From: an uncultured Chlorobiaceae bacterium
GTDB taxonomy: Bacteria; Bacteroidota; Chlorobiia; Chlorobiales; Chlorobiaceae
Reading direction: 5' to 3'
Assembly (NCBI GenBank): GCA_903843305.1
Contig: CAIMPI010000027.1
Coordinates: 26,671 to 90,670, forward strand
Length of the DNA: 64,000 bases
The notes under the pieces are model-generated. The model ran no database searches. It saw only the letters and a list, made by a program, of their open reading frames with translations, and was not told where the DNA came from. A program made the translations under genes and the position numbers. This document shows, piece after piece, positions 10,497 to 20,045 of the stretch; positions within the stretch are counted from its first letter, which is position 1; each line of letters opens with the position of its first letter.

Positions 10497-11662
10497 TGGC
10501 GATTTTCCCTAAAAAAACACTTGATGACATGCTTGTCTTTTACAATGGTAAGGCAATTAAACCGAAAGGTATAGGTGAATACCCTGTTTATGGGGCTAAT
10601 GGTATTATTGGTGGTGACGATAACTATATATTTTATAACGGTATAATAATCGGACGAGTTGGCGCTTATTGTGGTTCCGTTCAATATTGCTTTGGGAAAT
10701 TCTGGGCTTCTGACAATACAATAGTGGTCAAACCGAAAACTGATAACCAAGACATTCGTTTTCTATACTATTTGCTGGGGTTACAGAATCTCAACAATTA
10801 TGCAGGTGGAGCAGCACAACCTCTCGTTACACAAACTGTACTCATGCAAGTTGAAGCTTTTTGTCCTCCTCTCCCCGTACAGCGAAAAATTGCAGCTATC
10901 CTCTCAGCCTACGACGACCTGATTGAGAACAACCTGCGGCGTATCAAGATTCTGGAAGAGATGGCGCAAAACCTCTACCGCGAGTGGTTCGTCAAATTCC
11001 GCTTTCCCGGCCATGAGCATGCACGGTTTGTCGATTCGCCTTTGGGCAGAATACCGGAGGGATGGGAAGTGAAGGCACTTGGAAAGATTGCTATTCAAAC
11101 AAGAGATGCTGTGCAGCCTGGTTCAGTTGATCCAGAAACTCCTTATTTCGGTCTTGAACATCTTCCAAGAAAATCCATTGCACTCTCAGATTGGGGTTTC
11201 GCTGCTGAAGTTAAAAGCACCAAATTGTTGTTCAAAAAGGGTGACATACTGTTTGGAAAAATCCGTCCATATTTTCACAAAGTAGGTGTAGCTCCGTTTT
11301 CTGGGGTGTGTTCCTCGGACACCATCGTTATCAGACCAAGAGAAAATGATTGGTTTGGTTTAGTTCTTGGCTGCACTTCAAGTGTCGAGTTTGTAGAACA
11401 TGCAACGGGAACTTCTCAGGGAACGAAAATGCCAAGAGCAAATTGGGATGTTTTGGTGAAGTATCAAATATCCTTGCCGAATCGAGCAATCCTTTGTCAG
11501 TTTAACAACGTTATGAGCGACATCGTAAGTCAGCTTCATAATTTTGTGTTTCGTAATCATACCCTCCGCCGCACCCGCGACATGCTGCTCCCCAAGCTCT
11601 TCTCCGGCGAGATGGATGTCTCCGACCTTGATATTACCATTCCAGAGGAGGCTGTTGCATGA
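10496..11662 (+). CDS. hsdS: Type I restriction-modification specificity subunit
   Basis: Two TRDs; central PVQRKIAAILSAYDDLIENNLRRIKILEEMAQNLYREWFVKFRFPG; C-terminal LRRTRDMLLPKLFSGEMDV. Confidence 0.93.
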   Translation: MAIFPKKTLDDMLVFYNGKAIKPKGIGEYPVYGANGIIGGDDNYIFYNGIIIGRVGAYCGSVQYCFGKFWASDNTIVVKPKTDNQDIRFLYYLLGLQNLNNYAGGAAQPLVTQTVLMQVEAFCPPLPVQRKIAAILSAYDDLIENNLRRIKILEEMAQNLYREWFVKFRFPGHEHARFVDSPLGRIPEGWEVKALGKIAIQTRDAVQPGSVDPETPYFGLEHLPRKSIALSDWGFAAEVKSTKLLFKKGDILFGKIRPYFHKVGVAPFSGVCSSDTIVIRPRENDWFGLVLGCTSSVEFVEHATGTSQGTKMPRANWDVLVKYQISLPNRAILCQFNNVMSDIVSQLHNFVFRNHTLRRTRDMLLPKLFSGEMDVSDLDITIPEEAVA

Positions 11663-11850
11663 AAATTGAAACGTTACTCAGCCGACCGGAGGGAAAAAAC
11701 CTTGCGTTCAAACCTGGGGCGGACATCAACCCTGACACACGGGACGTCCGGGTAGTGTCCGTGTTGTTTGCCGGGTTCCGTGAAGCAACTGGAAAAAGTG
11801 CTTATGACCCACAGAAACGCTATTTGCCAGCAAAGGAGTCCCAACCATGA
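11659..11850 (+). pseudogene. Probable scar of an AlbA/Schlafen-type putative DNA-binding protein gene
   Basis: N-terminal MKIETLLSRPEGKNLAFK resembles the AlbA_2 start (..RPEGKTLEFKRD..), then unrelated sequence and a stop overlapping hsdR. Confidence 0.5.
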
Positions 11851-14800
11851 CACCACCTTCCGGCGGGTACAGTGAAGATGCTCTGATTGAGCAACCAGCA
11901 ATTGCCTTGCTTGAAAGCCTTGGCTGGAAGACCATCAACGCTTATAGTGAGTTCGACCACGGTACGAGCATCCTGGGCAGGGAGACCAAAGCGGAAGTTA
12001 TCCTGAAAACGCACCTGCGCCTTGCCCTGTTGCGTATCAATCCTGATGTGGCGGTTGAGTCCATCCACCAAGCCATTGAGGAGCTGAACCGTGACCGTTC
12101 GCGCATGAGTGCTGTTGCGGCCAATCGTGAAATCTATCTTATGCTCAAGAGTGGTGTCCGGGTTCCAGTAGCCGATCCTGATGGTGATGGGGAATCGGTG
12201 GAAGTGGTTCGGGTGGTTGATTGGGAGAACAGCGCCAATAATGACTTTCTGCTTTGTTCACAGTTCTGGGTAACGGGTGAAATGCACACCAGACGAGCAG
12301 ATCTGGTTGGCTTCGTGAATGGGATGCCCTTGCTCTTCATTGAACTGAAAGCGACCCATCGACGGCTGGAAACGGCCTGGAAGGATAATTTGCGTGACTA
12401 CAAGGATACCGTACCGCAGCTTTTCTGGGCCAACGCGTTCATCATCCTTTCCAATGGCAGCCAGAGCCGCCTTGGAACAGTATCTGCCGGGTGGGAGCAC
12501 TTTGCTGACTGGAAAAAGATTGGCAGCGAAAGTGAGGCCGGGCGGGTATCGCTGGAGACGATGTTGCGCGGAGTCTGTGATCCGGTACGGTTTCTTGACC
12601 TGGTTGAAAACTTCACCCTCTTTCAGGAAGTGTCCGGCGGATTGATCAAGCTGACGGCGAAGAATCACCAGTACCTCGGTGTGAATAACGCTCTGGAAGC
12701 TCTTGCCGATATTCGCCAGAGGGAGGGGAAGCTTGGTGTTTTCTGGCACACGCAAGGGAGTGGCAAAAGTATCTCGATGATGTTCTTTGCCCAGAAGGTA
12801 CTGCGCAAGGTGACGGGGAACTGGACGTTTATTGTTGTTACTGACCGGCAGGAGCTGGACGGCCAGATTTACAAGCACTTTGCCTCAGCCGGTGTGGTTA
12901 CTGAAAATGGTGCTCAGGCAGAGAGCAGCAAGCATCTGCGGCAGTTGATGACGGAGGATCACCGCTATGTGTTCACGTTGATTCACAAGTTCCGCACCGA
13001 GAATGGAGAGGCTCACCCCATGCTCTCCGACCGTCGAGACATCATTGTCATTACCGACGAAGCTCACCGCAGCCAGTACGATACTCTGGCAATGAATATG
13101 CGTACAGCTCTCCCAAACGCCTCTTTCCTGGCCTTTACAGGAACTCCGCTGATTATCGGGGAGGAGAAGACACGGCAGGTTTTTGGTGAGTACATCAGCG
13201 TTTATGACTTTCAGCAGTCGGTGGCCGATGGAGCAACCGTTCCTCTCTATTATGAGAATCGTATCCCTGAACTGCAACTGGTCAATGAGAACCTCAACGA
13301 AGATATGGAGTGTCTGCTCGAAGCAGCAGAACTCGACGAAGCACAGGAGAAGAAGCTTGAGCGGGAGTTTGCCCGTGAGTATCATCTGATTACCCGTGAC
13401 GACCGGTTGGAGCGGGTGGCAAAAGATCTTGTCGAACATTTCACCGGGCGCGGCTTTCAGGGCAAGGGCATGATGATCTGCATCGACAAGGCGACAGCCA
13501 TCAAGATGTATGACAAGGTCAAGAAGCATTGGACGGCGAAGATTGCTTCATTGCAGGCTGAACTGATGCGGAGTACCGATGCAGAGAGGCGAGACATCAA
13601 AGATCGCATTGCACGGATGAAAGAGACCGATATGGCGGTGGTGGTCTCTCAGGGGCAGAATGAGATTGCCGATATGAACGAGAAGGGGCTCGACATTCGA
13701 CCGCACCGTAAACGAATGGTGGAAGAGGATCTTGAAAAGAGATTCAAGGATCCGGATGACCCGTTCCGGCTGGTCTTTGTCTGCGCCATGTGGATGACCG
13801 GCTTTGATGTTCCGAGCTGTTCTACCCTCTACCTCGACAAGCCGATGCGCAACCACACCCTGATGCAGACCATTGCCCGTGCCAACAGGGTTTTTCTTGA
13901 CAAGGTGAGTGGCCTGATTGTGGACTATGCCGGTGTGTTCCGTAATCTGGAGAAAGCGCTTGCCATTTACGGTGTGGGCAAGGGCGGCAAGAAGCCGGTT
14001 GAAGACAAATCCGCATTGGTGGTCGCATTACAGCAAGCTTTGGAAGCAAGCCGAAGCTTGTGCACACAACAGGGCGTGAACCTTGCCTTGATCCAGAATG
14101 CTGAAGGGTTTTCGCGTGTCGAACTGCTTGACAATGCCGTTGAGGCACTGATTGTCTCAGAAGAGGTCAAACGACGTTATCTTGACCTGGCCAATACCGT
14201 CCAGCGGCTTTACAAGGCAGTATTACCAGACCTTCAGGTACATGAGTTTGCTGCTGAAGTATCGCCCATCAAGGTCATTGCTGATAAAATCCGTGCATTG
14301 GTTCCCTCTGCCGATATTACACAGGTGATGGAGCAGGTGGAAGCACTGCTTGATCAGTCGATTGCGACTGAAGGCTATTTTATCAGGGAGGTCAGTGCGC
14401 CTGATAACGATGAACACTTGATTGCCCTCAGCTCCATTGATTTTGAAAAGCTGGCTGAAAAGTTCAAAACAAGCCGAAAGCGAACGCTCAACGAAAAACT
14501 CAAGGGAAGTGTAGGACAAAAGCTGATAGCAATGGTACGACTCAATCGGACTCGTATGGATTATCTCGAACGGTTCCAGCAAATGATTGCGGCTTACAAT
14601 GCTGGAAGCCTCAATCCCGAAGAGTTTTTCCGCCAACTGGTCACTTTTGCCCAGAGCCTGAATGAAGAAGAGAAACGGGGAGTGAGCGAACAGTTAACCG
14701 AAGAGGAGCTGGCACTTTTTGACCTGTTGATGAAACCGCCGATTGAGATGAGTGATGCTGATCGGGAAAAGGTGAAAGCTACCGCAAAAGAGTTGCTGGT

Positions 14801-15008
14801 GACACTCAAGAACAACAAACTGGTGCTTGATTGGCGGAAACGGCAACAGGCGCGTGCAGCGGTCAGGGTGGCCATTGACAAGCTGCTGGATGACCACCTG
14901 CCAAGGGCATACACGCCAGAACTCTTCAAGCAGAAATCAACTGCGGTGTTCCAGCATGTTTATGATGCCTATTATGGTTCAGGGCGCAGTGTCTATGCAG
15001 CAGCGTGA
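11847..15008 (+). CDS. hsdR: Type I restriction endonuclease subunit R
   Basis: 1053 aa; Walker A HTQGSGKS, DEAHRS, SF2 helicase motifs, FTGTPLI. Confidence 0.95.
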   Translation: MTPPSGGYSEDALIEQPAIALLESLGWKTINAYSEFDHGTSILGRETKAEVILKTHLRLALLRINPDVAVESIHQAIEELNRDRSRMSAVAANREIYLMLKSGVRVPVADPDGDGESVEVVRVVDWENSANNDFLLCSQFWVTGEMHTRRADLVGFVNGMPLLFIELKATHRRLETAWKDNLRDYKDTVPQLFWANAFIILSNGSQSRLGTVSAGWEHFADWKKIGSESEAGRVSLETMLRGVCDPVRFLDLVENFTLFQEVSGGLIKLTAKNHQYLGVNNALEALADIRQREGKLGVFWHTQGSGKSISMMFFAQKVLRKVTGNWTFIVVTDRQELDGQIYKHFASAGVVTENGAQAESSKHLRQLMTEDHRYVFTLIHKFRTENGEAHPMLSDRRDIIVITDEAHRSQYDTLAMNMRTALPNASFLAFTGTPLIIGEEKTRQVFGEYISVYDFQQSVADGATVPLYYENRIPELQLVNENLNEDMECLLEAAELDEAQEKKLEREFAREYHLITRDDRLERVAKDLVEHFTGRGFQGKGMMICIDKATAIKMYDKVKKHWTAKIASLQAELMRSTDAERRDIKDRIARMKETDMAVVVSQGQNEIADMNEKGLDIRPHRKRMVEEDLEKRFKDPDDPFRLVFVCAMWMTGFDVPSCSTLYLDKPMRNHTLMQTIARANRVFLDKVSGLIVDYAGVFRNLEKALAIYGVGKGGKKPVEDKSALVVALQQALEASRSLCTQQGVNLALIQNAEGFSRVELLDNAVEALIVSEEVKRRYLDLANTVQRLYKAVLPDLQVHEFAAEVSPIKVIADKIRALVPSADITQVMEQVEALLDQSIATEGYFIREVSAPDNDEHLIALSSIDFEKLAEKFKTSRKRTLNEKLKGSVGQKLIAMVRLNRTRMDYLERFQQMIAAYNAGSLNPEEFFRQLVTFAQSLNEEEKRGVSEQLTEEELALFDLLMKPPIEMSDADREKVKATAKELLVTLKNNKLVLDWRKRQQARAAVRVAIDKLLDDHLPRAYTPELFKQKSTAVFQHVYDAYYGSGRSVYAAA

Positions 15009-15015
15009 GCTACAA

Positions 15016-15360
15016 ATGAAATCACAACAAATTATGAAAGTAACAGCTTGGAATAACGGCTCTTACAGCAAATCAGGTTCTGGCTATGGGCTTAGGATTT
15101 CTCGGCAAGAAGATCGAGATAAGTATTTCAAAAGAGAGTGCTCCCCTATATCTCTTTTTCTACCAGAACAGCAAAAGCCAATCAAAGTTAACGTTGATAA
15201 GAATTCTTTTTGGAAGGATAGGAAAGCCTGTAGGGAGTTACTCTCAAAGGAAATCGGTCTTTGGCTTATTTACAAAGGATATGCGAAATGGCCGACAAAC
15301 AGCCCGCCTGAGTTTGAATTGGAATCGGAGGATTTTATATCCTTTAAATTATTATCATAA
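15016..15360 (+). CDS. Small conserved-type hypothetical protein at the end of the R-M operon
   Basis: In-frame ATG 8 nt after hsdR stop; MKVTAWNNGSYSKSGSGYGLRIS...; upstream part of the listed ORF overlaps hsdR and is spurious. Confidence 0.65.
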   Translation: MKSQQIMKVTAWNNGSYSKSGSGYGLRISRQEDRDKYFKRECSPISLFLPEQQKPIKVNVDKNSFWKDRKACRELLSKEIGLWLIYKGYAKWPTNSPPEFELESEDFISFKLLS

Positions 15361-15752
15361 TCTCAACTTTATAAAAGTCATTTGGTCGTAGATAAGCTTG
15401 ATTGTTTAAAAGTCAATAATTATTACGAGCTATTATTTATTAAAATAGGTTGTAAGTTCATAAAATAACTGGAGCCAATTAAATATAATGACAGATATAC
15501 TTACAGCGATTCTTGTTGGAATTACTGCTTTTTATGCGTGGGTTACATTCACCTGAGTTGAGCGATTTAGTATAAAAAAACCCTCTCCTGAGAAGATAAA
15601 GTGTTACATTGTAATGTGTAACGACGAAATTACCATTACAGATCACACAACCCAACAGGTAGAGGGGTATTGGCCTTTTTAGGCTCTAACAAAATCAGGG
15701 GTTTGCGGTCTTCCTGCGGCGGGAAACTCGACAAAAGAATTCATTTCGTCTA

Positions 15753-16253
15753 TTATCCTTCATTGGCAATACTTAGGATGTTCTCAATCCTGTCCCGTAT
15801 TTCAGCACTAAAACTTCTTGTCGGGTCTTTGTCACCTAGCGGCATTGACCGTACCAACTTCACCAGATTTGCCGCTTCTCTCTGTTCTTCTTGAACATCA
15901 CGATCACGAGAAATAAGAGATTTTTCAATTTGGTTTTGATAGTCTTTCCATGTCGCCTCATATTTATCAGCATGTTTACTGATAAATGGTCTAAATATCT
16001 CTACAGCAGCGGCATGTCTTGGTAATTCTTTTTTTATGCAGTTGGATACGTCTTCGTATGTATAGTGCCCGCCTTTATCAGTTTCGAATAGTCGCAACAC
16101 TGCAAGTGTTGAGCCAAAAGCAGCTCGAAACTTAGCAAGGGCTGTAGCTCTTACCAGCCTGTCATTCGCATGACGCGCAGCCAAATAACCGATAAACCCC
16201 GACCCGAAGATTCCTAATAAACTAACGAGGGCATCCAATGGTTTGAAAGTCAT
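15753..16253 (-). CDS. Hypothetical protein with N-terminal transmembrane helix
   Basis: 166 aa, helix ALVSLLGIFGSGFIGYLAA followed by a charged helical region. Confidence 0.6.
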   Translation of the reverse strand: MTFKPLDALVSLLGIFGSGFIGYLAARHANDRLVRATALAKFRAAFGSTLAVLRLFETDKGGHYTYEDVSNCIKKELPRHAAAVEIFRPFISKHADKYEATWKDYQNQIEKSLISRDRDVQEEQREAANLVKLVRSMPLGDKDPTRSFSAEIRDRIENILSIANEG

Positions 16254-16393
16254 ATCAATACATATTTTTACAAATTTAAATTAGAACCGAATCGTCATAA
16301 TGCAGGATTTTTCACTTTATTACTCGACATAATAATGCATTTTTTCCAGTTAATCCACAGATGAAAAACCCGATCAAAAACAGAAAAAACAAT

Positions 16394-16567
16394 CTACGGA
16401 GTTAGGGTTACGTTCGTAGTAGTCACAGGCCGTTCCATTTCATGCAGACGACGAGCAAGGAATGTGTCACCGAGTGCAAGTGCAGAGTGAGAGAGCGCAG
16501 AAATAGAACGAGGGTCGAACGGGACGGCGTGTTCAATAAGGCTTTCAAAATATTCTTTTGAAAGTGG
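16394..16567 (-). pseudogene. Fragment resembling a plasmid replication initiator RepA (RepA_C type)
   Basis: Own reverse-strand translation PLSKEYFESLIEHAVPFDPRSISALSHSALALGDTFLARRLHEMERPVTTTNVTLTP*; no start codon, preceded by in-frame stops. Confidence 0.5.
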
Positions 16568-16801
16568 CTATTATTGCCCATCCCCCGAAATTGTAAAATC
16601 AGCCCAATACTTCGGGTTGGCTTATCGGGCGAAGCCTTCTTGTACATTTTGCGAACCAGTTGCATTTCCAGTGGCCAGTCATATTAAACTGTCTTGATGG
16701 CTTAACCGATAGCAGATCTTGCTGCTACGCTGGTTCCAAGTTACTGGCGGAACTGCCCGGAATATCTTGTCTGTCAATGGGACCTGTCAAACAGGCGAAA
16801 C

Positions 16802-17113
16802 CTACACTACATCTCTATCAAAATTCTGAGCCGTATGGAAGATCGTAAGAATCGTCACGGTATTGTTACGAACCGTGTAAACAACAAGGTATGGAGCATC
16901 TGAAAACAGAAGTTCTCGTGTACCCATCAGACGACCTGGTTTGCCGCTATCCGGGTATTTAGAAAGCTGGGTAGCAGTTTTTTTGATAATTGCAAGAATG
17001 ACTTTTTTTGCTGTTGCTGGACTTTCGTGAGCGATATATGCCTCAATTTCTTCGAGACGGATTTTTGCCTGGTTAGTCCACTGTACCTGCAATTTTCCCC
17101 TCCCAGTGTTCAA
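16802..17113 (-). CDS. RelE/ParE-family toxin
   Basis: VQWTNQAKIRLEEIEAYIAHESPATAKK...PDSGKPGRLMGTRELLF...YLVVYTV; C-terminal HTAQNF. Confidence 0.85.
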   Translation of the reverse strand: MNTGRGKLQVQWTNQAKIRLEEIEAYIAHESPATAKKVILAIIKKTATQLSKYPDSGKPGRLMGTRELLFSDAPYLVVYTVRNNTVTILTIFHTAQNFDRDVV

Positions 17114-17345
17114 TCATTTTTTCTTGCGAGATGACCTTACCTTCTTCAAGGTCACGAAGACCGTCCTGAATGCTTTTGAGCTGCCATTCATTCAGAGCAA
17201 GATATTGATCGATTGCTTCCTCGATGACAAAGGTTTTTGTTCTTCTGGTTGCCAGAGCAAGCTGTTCAATCCTGTTTTTGGTGCTCGCAGGAATTTTAAA
17301 ACTTACTTGATTTCGTGGTTCCATTTGTTTTGCTGAAGATAACAT
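17073..17345 (-). CDS. Ribbon-helix-helix (CopG/ParD-like) antitoxin
   Basis: NQVSFKIPASTKNRIEQLALATRRTKTFVIEEAIDQYL; overlaps and precedes the toxin. Confidence 0.82.
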   Translation of the reverse strand: MLSSAKQMEPRNQVSFKIPASTKNRIEQLALATRRTKTFVIEEAIDQYLALNEWQLKSIQDGLRDLEEGKVISQEKMIEHWEGKIAGTVD

Positions 17346-17566
17346 GCCGTCTCCGTACTATGGGTTAGTATTTCAAAGTATTTCGATAAAATACAAATCA
17401 TAAAATGAGGAATCAAGATTTGATTACGGGACTGGCGCACCGTTTGGCAACAGTACAACAACTTCAAGCGAACCCTCAACACCTGACATCTCATTGGGTG
17501 CCCATAAACGACCGGCGGAGCCTCCGTTGCATTACAGTTTTGTTCGTGTATTCAAGACTGAAAAAT

Positions 17567-18196
17567 TCATTGATATATTGCGGGAAATTGGTTACGCAAC
17601 CGTTTGAGCTTTGGCATATCATTGATGATGATATAGGGATCAGTAGGATGAAGGGCGAGATAATTCTGGTGATACTTCTCCGCAGGATAGAATTGTTGCA
17701 GCGGCACGATTTGTGTTACGACAGGAGAATCAAATTTGTGTGAGGCTGTGAGTGCCTTGATGTAGCTTTGTGCAATTTTCTGCTGCTCATTAGTGGTGTA
17801 AAAAATCACTGAGCGGTATTGATTTCCGTCATCAGGGCCTTGTCGGTTTAGCTGGGTTGGGTCATGTGCAACGTTAAAAAACACGTACAGCAATTGCTGA
17901 TAGGTAATTTTGTTTGGGTTGAAACGAACCATTACTGATTCAGCATGTCCGGTATTGCCATTACTCACTTGTTCGTAATGCGCCGTTGCCGCTTTACCGC
18001 CAGCATATCCTGATTGCACATCTGAAACACCTTTCACATGCTTAAAGACTGCATCCACACCCCAGAAACAGCCACCGGCAAAGACTGCTGTTTGTTCGGT
18101 TGGCGATGCGGCAGCATTTGAAAGTGCACTCATTCCAAGCATTAAGCAAACGCTGAGGTTTAATAAATAAATGCAGATATGCTTGTTGTTGAGCAT
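17567..18196 (-). CDS. msrA: Peptide methionine sulfoxide reductase A, secreted
   Basis: AVFAGGCFWGVDAVF catalytic motif; YAGGKAATAHYEQVSNGNTGHAE; N-terminal signal peptide. Confidence 0.95.
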   Translation of the reverse strand: MLNNKHICIYLLNLSVCLMLGMSALSNAAASPTEQTAVFAGGCFWGVDAVFKHVKGVSDVQSGYAGGKAATAHYEQVSNGNTGHAESVMVRFNPNKITYQQLLYVFFNVAHDPTQLNRQGPDDGNQYRSVIFYTTNEQQKIAQSYIKALTASHKFDSPVVTQIVPLQQFYPAEKYHQNYLALHPTDPYIIINDMPKLKRLRNQFPAIYQ

Positions 18197-18213
18197 GATA
18201 ACCCTCCTGTTGA

Positions 18214-19914
18214 TTAACCGAAAGTGAAGGCAAAGGCCTCAGCACCGGCATCTAAAAATTTAATGCTAAAGGTATGAGTGGCATTTTTTCCTCTTTGTCT
18301 GATGAGCTGATAGAGTCGTTGTTCCCTGATTACGCCGTAGCCTTGCGCGTCGATATCCGTACCGTGATCAGCACCAGGGGGAATTCCATCCAGAGTGACT
18401 TTGATACGAACCGGTTTATGGTTGTGTGAACCCAGTACAAGATGAAGATCGCGTCCTTGAAAACGGAAACTGACTGCTCCCCCAGATTTTTGCAATACAA
18501 CTTCTTCTGTGGATATTATCCACTTGCCGTTTAATGACCATTGGTCTGGTTTGAGTGAGCCGGGGGAGCTGTACTGTGCGACAACATCCTGTTTGATTGC
18601 TTCTGGAGATGCAAAATTCTGTTGCCGGCCGTACCCCAAGTAGGTTTCCGATGAGCGTTCCATGTCAGTTGCAGCGGCTGTTGTTCCTGAACCCGATACG
18701 TGCACGAAACCCTCGCTCCTGAACTCCTCGCCATGATGAGCCTCCTTGAGCAAGAGTTGTATCATTTGCTCAGTTTCCTGATATGCTCCTTCACCAAAGT
18801 GTTTTTGGCGAATCATGCCTTGTACATCTATCAGGTAATGAGCTGGCCAGACGTCGTTTTTGAATGCATTCCAGATAGCGTATTGGTTATCCATTGCCAC
18901 GGGATACGTAAGACCAAGATCATGAATAGCTTGTGCTACATTGTGTTGTTCTTTTTCAAAAGCAAATTCCGGGGTATGAACGCCGATGATGACCAGCCCC
19001 TGATCTCGATATTTTTCATTCCATGCCTTCAGATAAGGCAAAGTTCGTAAGCAGTTAATGCACGAGTAGGTCCAGAAATCCACCAGCACTACTTTACCGC
19101 GTAGCATCTCGCTTTTCAGTGGTGGAGAGTTCAGCCATTGTGTTGCACCAGCGAGTGGCGGCATTGATGAGGTTGTAGTCCCGTTACTTGCTTCTGGTTT
19201 TGTTGTCAGTTTGGAAACTAATTGACGTTCAGTAGTGGCGGTGCTTAAAAAAGTAAACTGCGACAGGACGCGAGTATCCCAACCGAGAGCTATAAATAAC
19301 ACACCGACCACTACAGCAATCCCCAAACCACGTCGTATCCATTGTTCTGCTCCCAGCCCGCGCTTCATCAGTTTTAAAATTCTTCCGCCCGCAAACAGGG
19401 CGAGGGCAAGCGAAGTTGCCGCACCGGAAGCAAACACCAGGAGCAATAAGGCACTATACAGATTTGCGCCATTCAGTGCAGCGCCAGCGAGTACCAAACC
19501 AAGAATCGGTCCTGCGCAAGGAGCCCATAAAAACCCGACTGCCACACCCAGCAGCAACGAGCCTTTGAGACTGCCTTCCTTATCGGCTTGTTGTTCCAGG
19601 CGTCCTCCCAGAGTGACAAACGGACGCATCAGGCGATCCGACAGTGCAGGAAAGATGAGTGCCACTCCCAAGAATAATAACAGCAACATCGCAGCATAAC
19701 GGCCATACTGATTGATCTGGACCAGCCATGCACCACCTACTGCTGCAAAACTGGCCAACAGTGTGAAGGTAGCAGCCATTCCGAGCAAAACAGGGAGGCC
19801 ATTGCGGAAGAAAGATTTATCTGAACGGGCAAAAATAAATGGTAGGACCGGCAACACGCAAGGGCTGAAAATAGTCAGCAGGCCACCGAGATATACCAGA
19901 AAAAATATCAGCAT
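18214..19914 (-). CDS. dipZ: DipZ-like fusion: CcdA/DsbD transmembrane domain plus thioredoxin-like domain
   Basis: N-terminal FSPCVLPVLPF and GFLWAPCAGPILG; C-terminal thioredoxin motif WTYSCINCLR. Confidence 0.9.
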   Translation of the reverse strand: MLIFFLVYLGGLLTIFSPCVLPVLPFIFARSDKSFFRNGLPVLLGMAATFTLLASFAAVGGAWLVQINQYGRYAAMLLLLFLGVALIFPALSDRLMRPFVTLGGRLEQQADKEGSLKGSLLLGVAVGFLWAPCAGPILGLVLAGAALNGANLYSALLLLVFASGAATSLALALFAGGRILKLMKRGLGAEQWIRRGLGIAVVVGVLFIALGWDTRVLSQFTFLSTATTERQLVSKLTTKPEASNGTTTSSMPPLAGATQWLNSPPLKSEMLRGKVVLVDFWTYSCINCLRTLPYLKAWNEKYRDQGLVIIGVHTPEFAFEKEQHNVAQAIHDLGLTYPVAMDNQYAIWNAFKNDVWPAHYLIDVQGMIRQKHFGEGAYQETEQMIQLLLKEAHHGEEFRSEGFVHVSGSGTTAAATDMERSSETYLGYGRQQNFASPEAIKQDVVAQYSSPGSLKPDQWSLNGKWIISTEEVVLQKSGGAVSFRFQGRDLHLVLGSHNHKPVRIKVTLDGIPPGADHGTDIDAQGYGVIREQRLYQLIRQRGKNATHTFSIKFLDAGAEAFAFTFG

Positions 19915-19919
19915 AAGTG

Positions 19920-20045
19920 TCAGCTCTTTTTTGGCTTTTTCACGAAGCGCATCGCTACGGTATTCATGGAATAGCGCAACACTGCAGGTTCAGGGCCATC
20001 GTTAAAGACATGACCAAGATGGGCATCACATAAGGAGCGTTGCAT
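19920..20045 (-). pseudogene. msrB: 3' remnant of methionine sulfoxide reductase B
   Basis: Reverse-strand translation [41 protein letters not shown] matches the MsrB C-terminus; only 41 codons. Confidence 0.8.

Noticed and set aside
16423-16665. 80-aa ORF overlapping the RepA-like fragment
   Set aside because: A different frame from the RepA-like reading; no recognisable domain.
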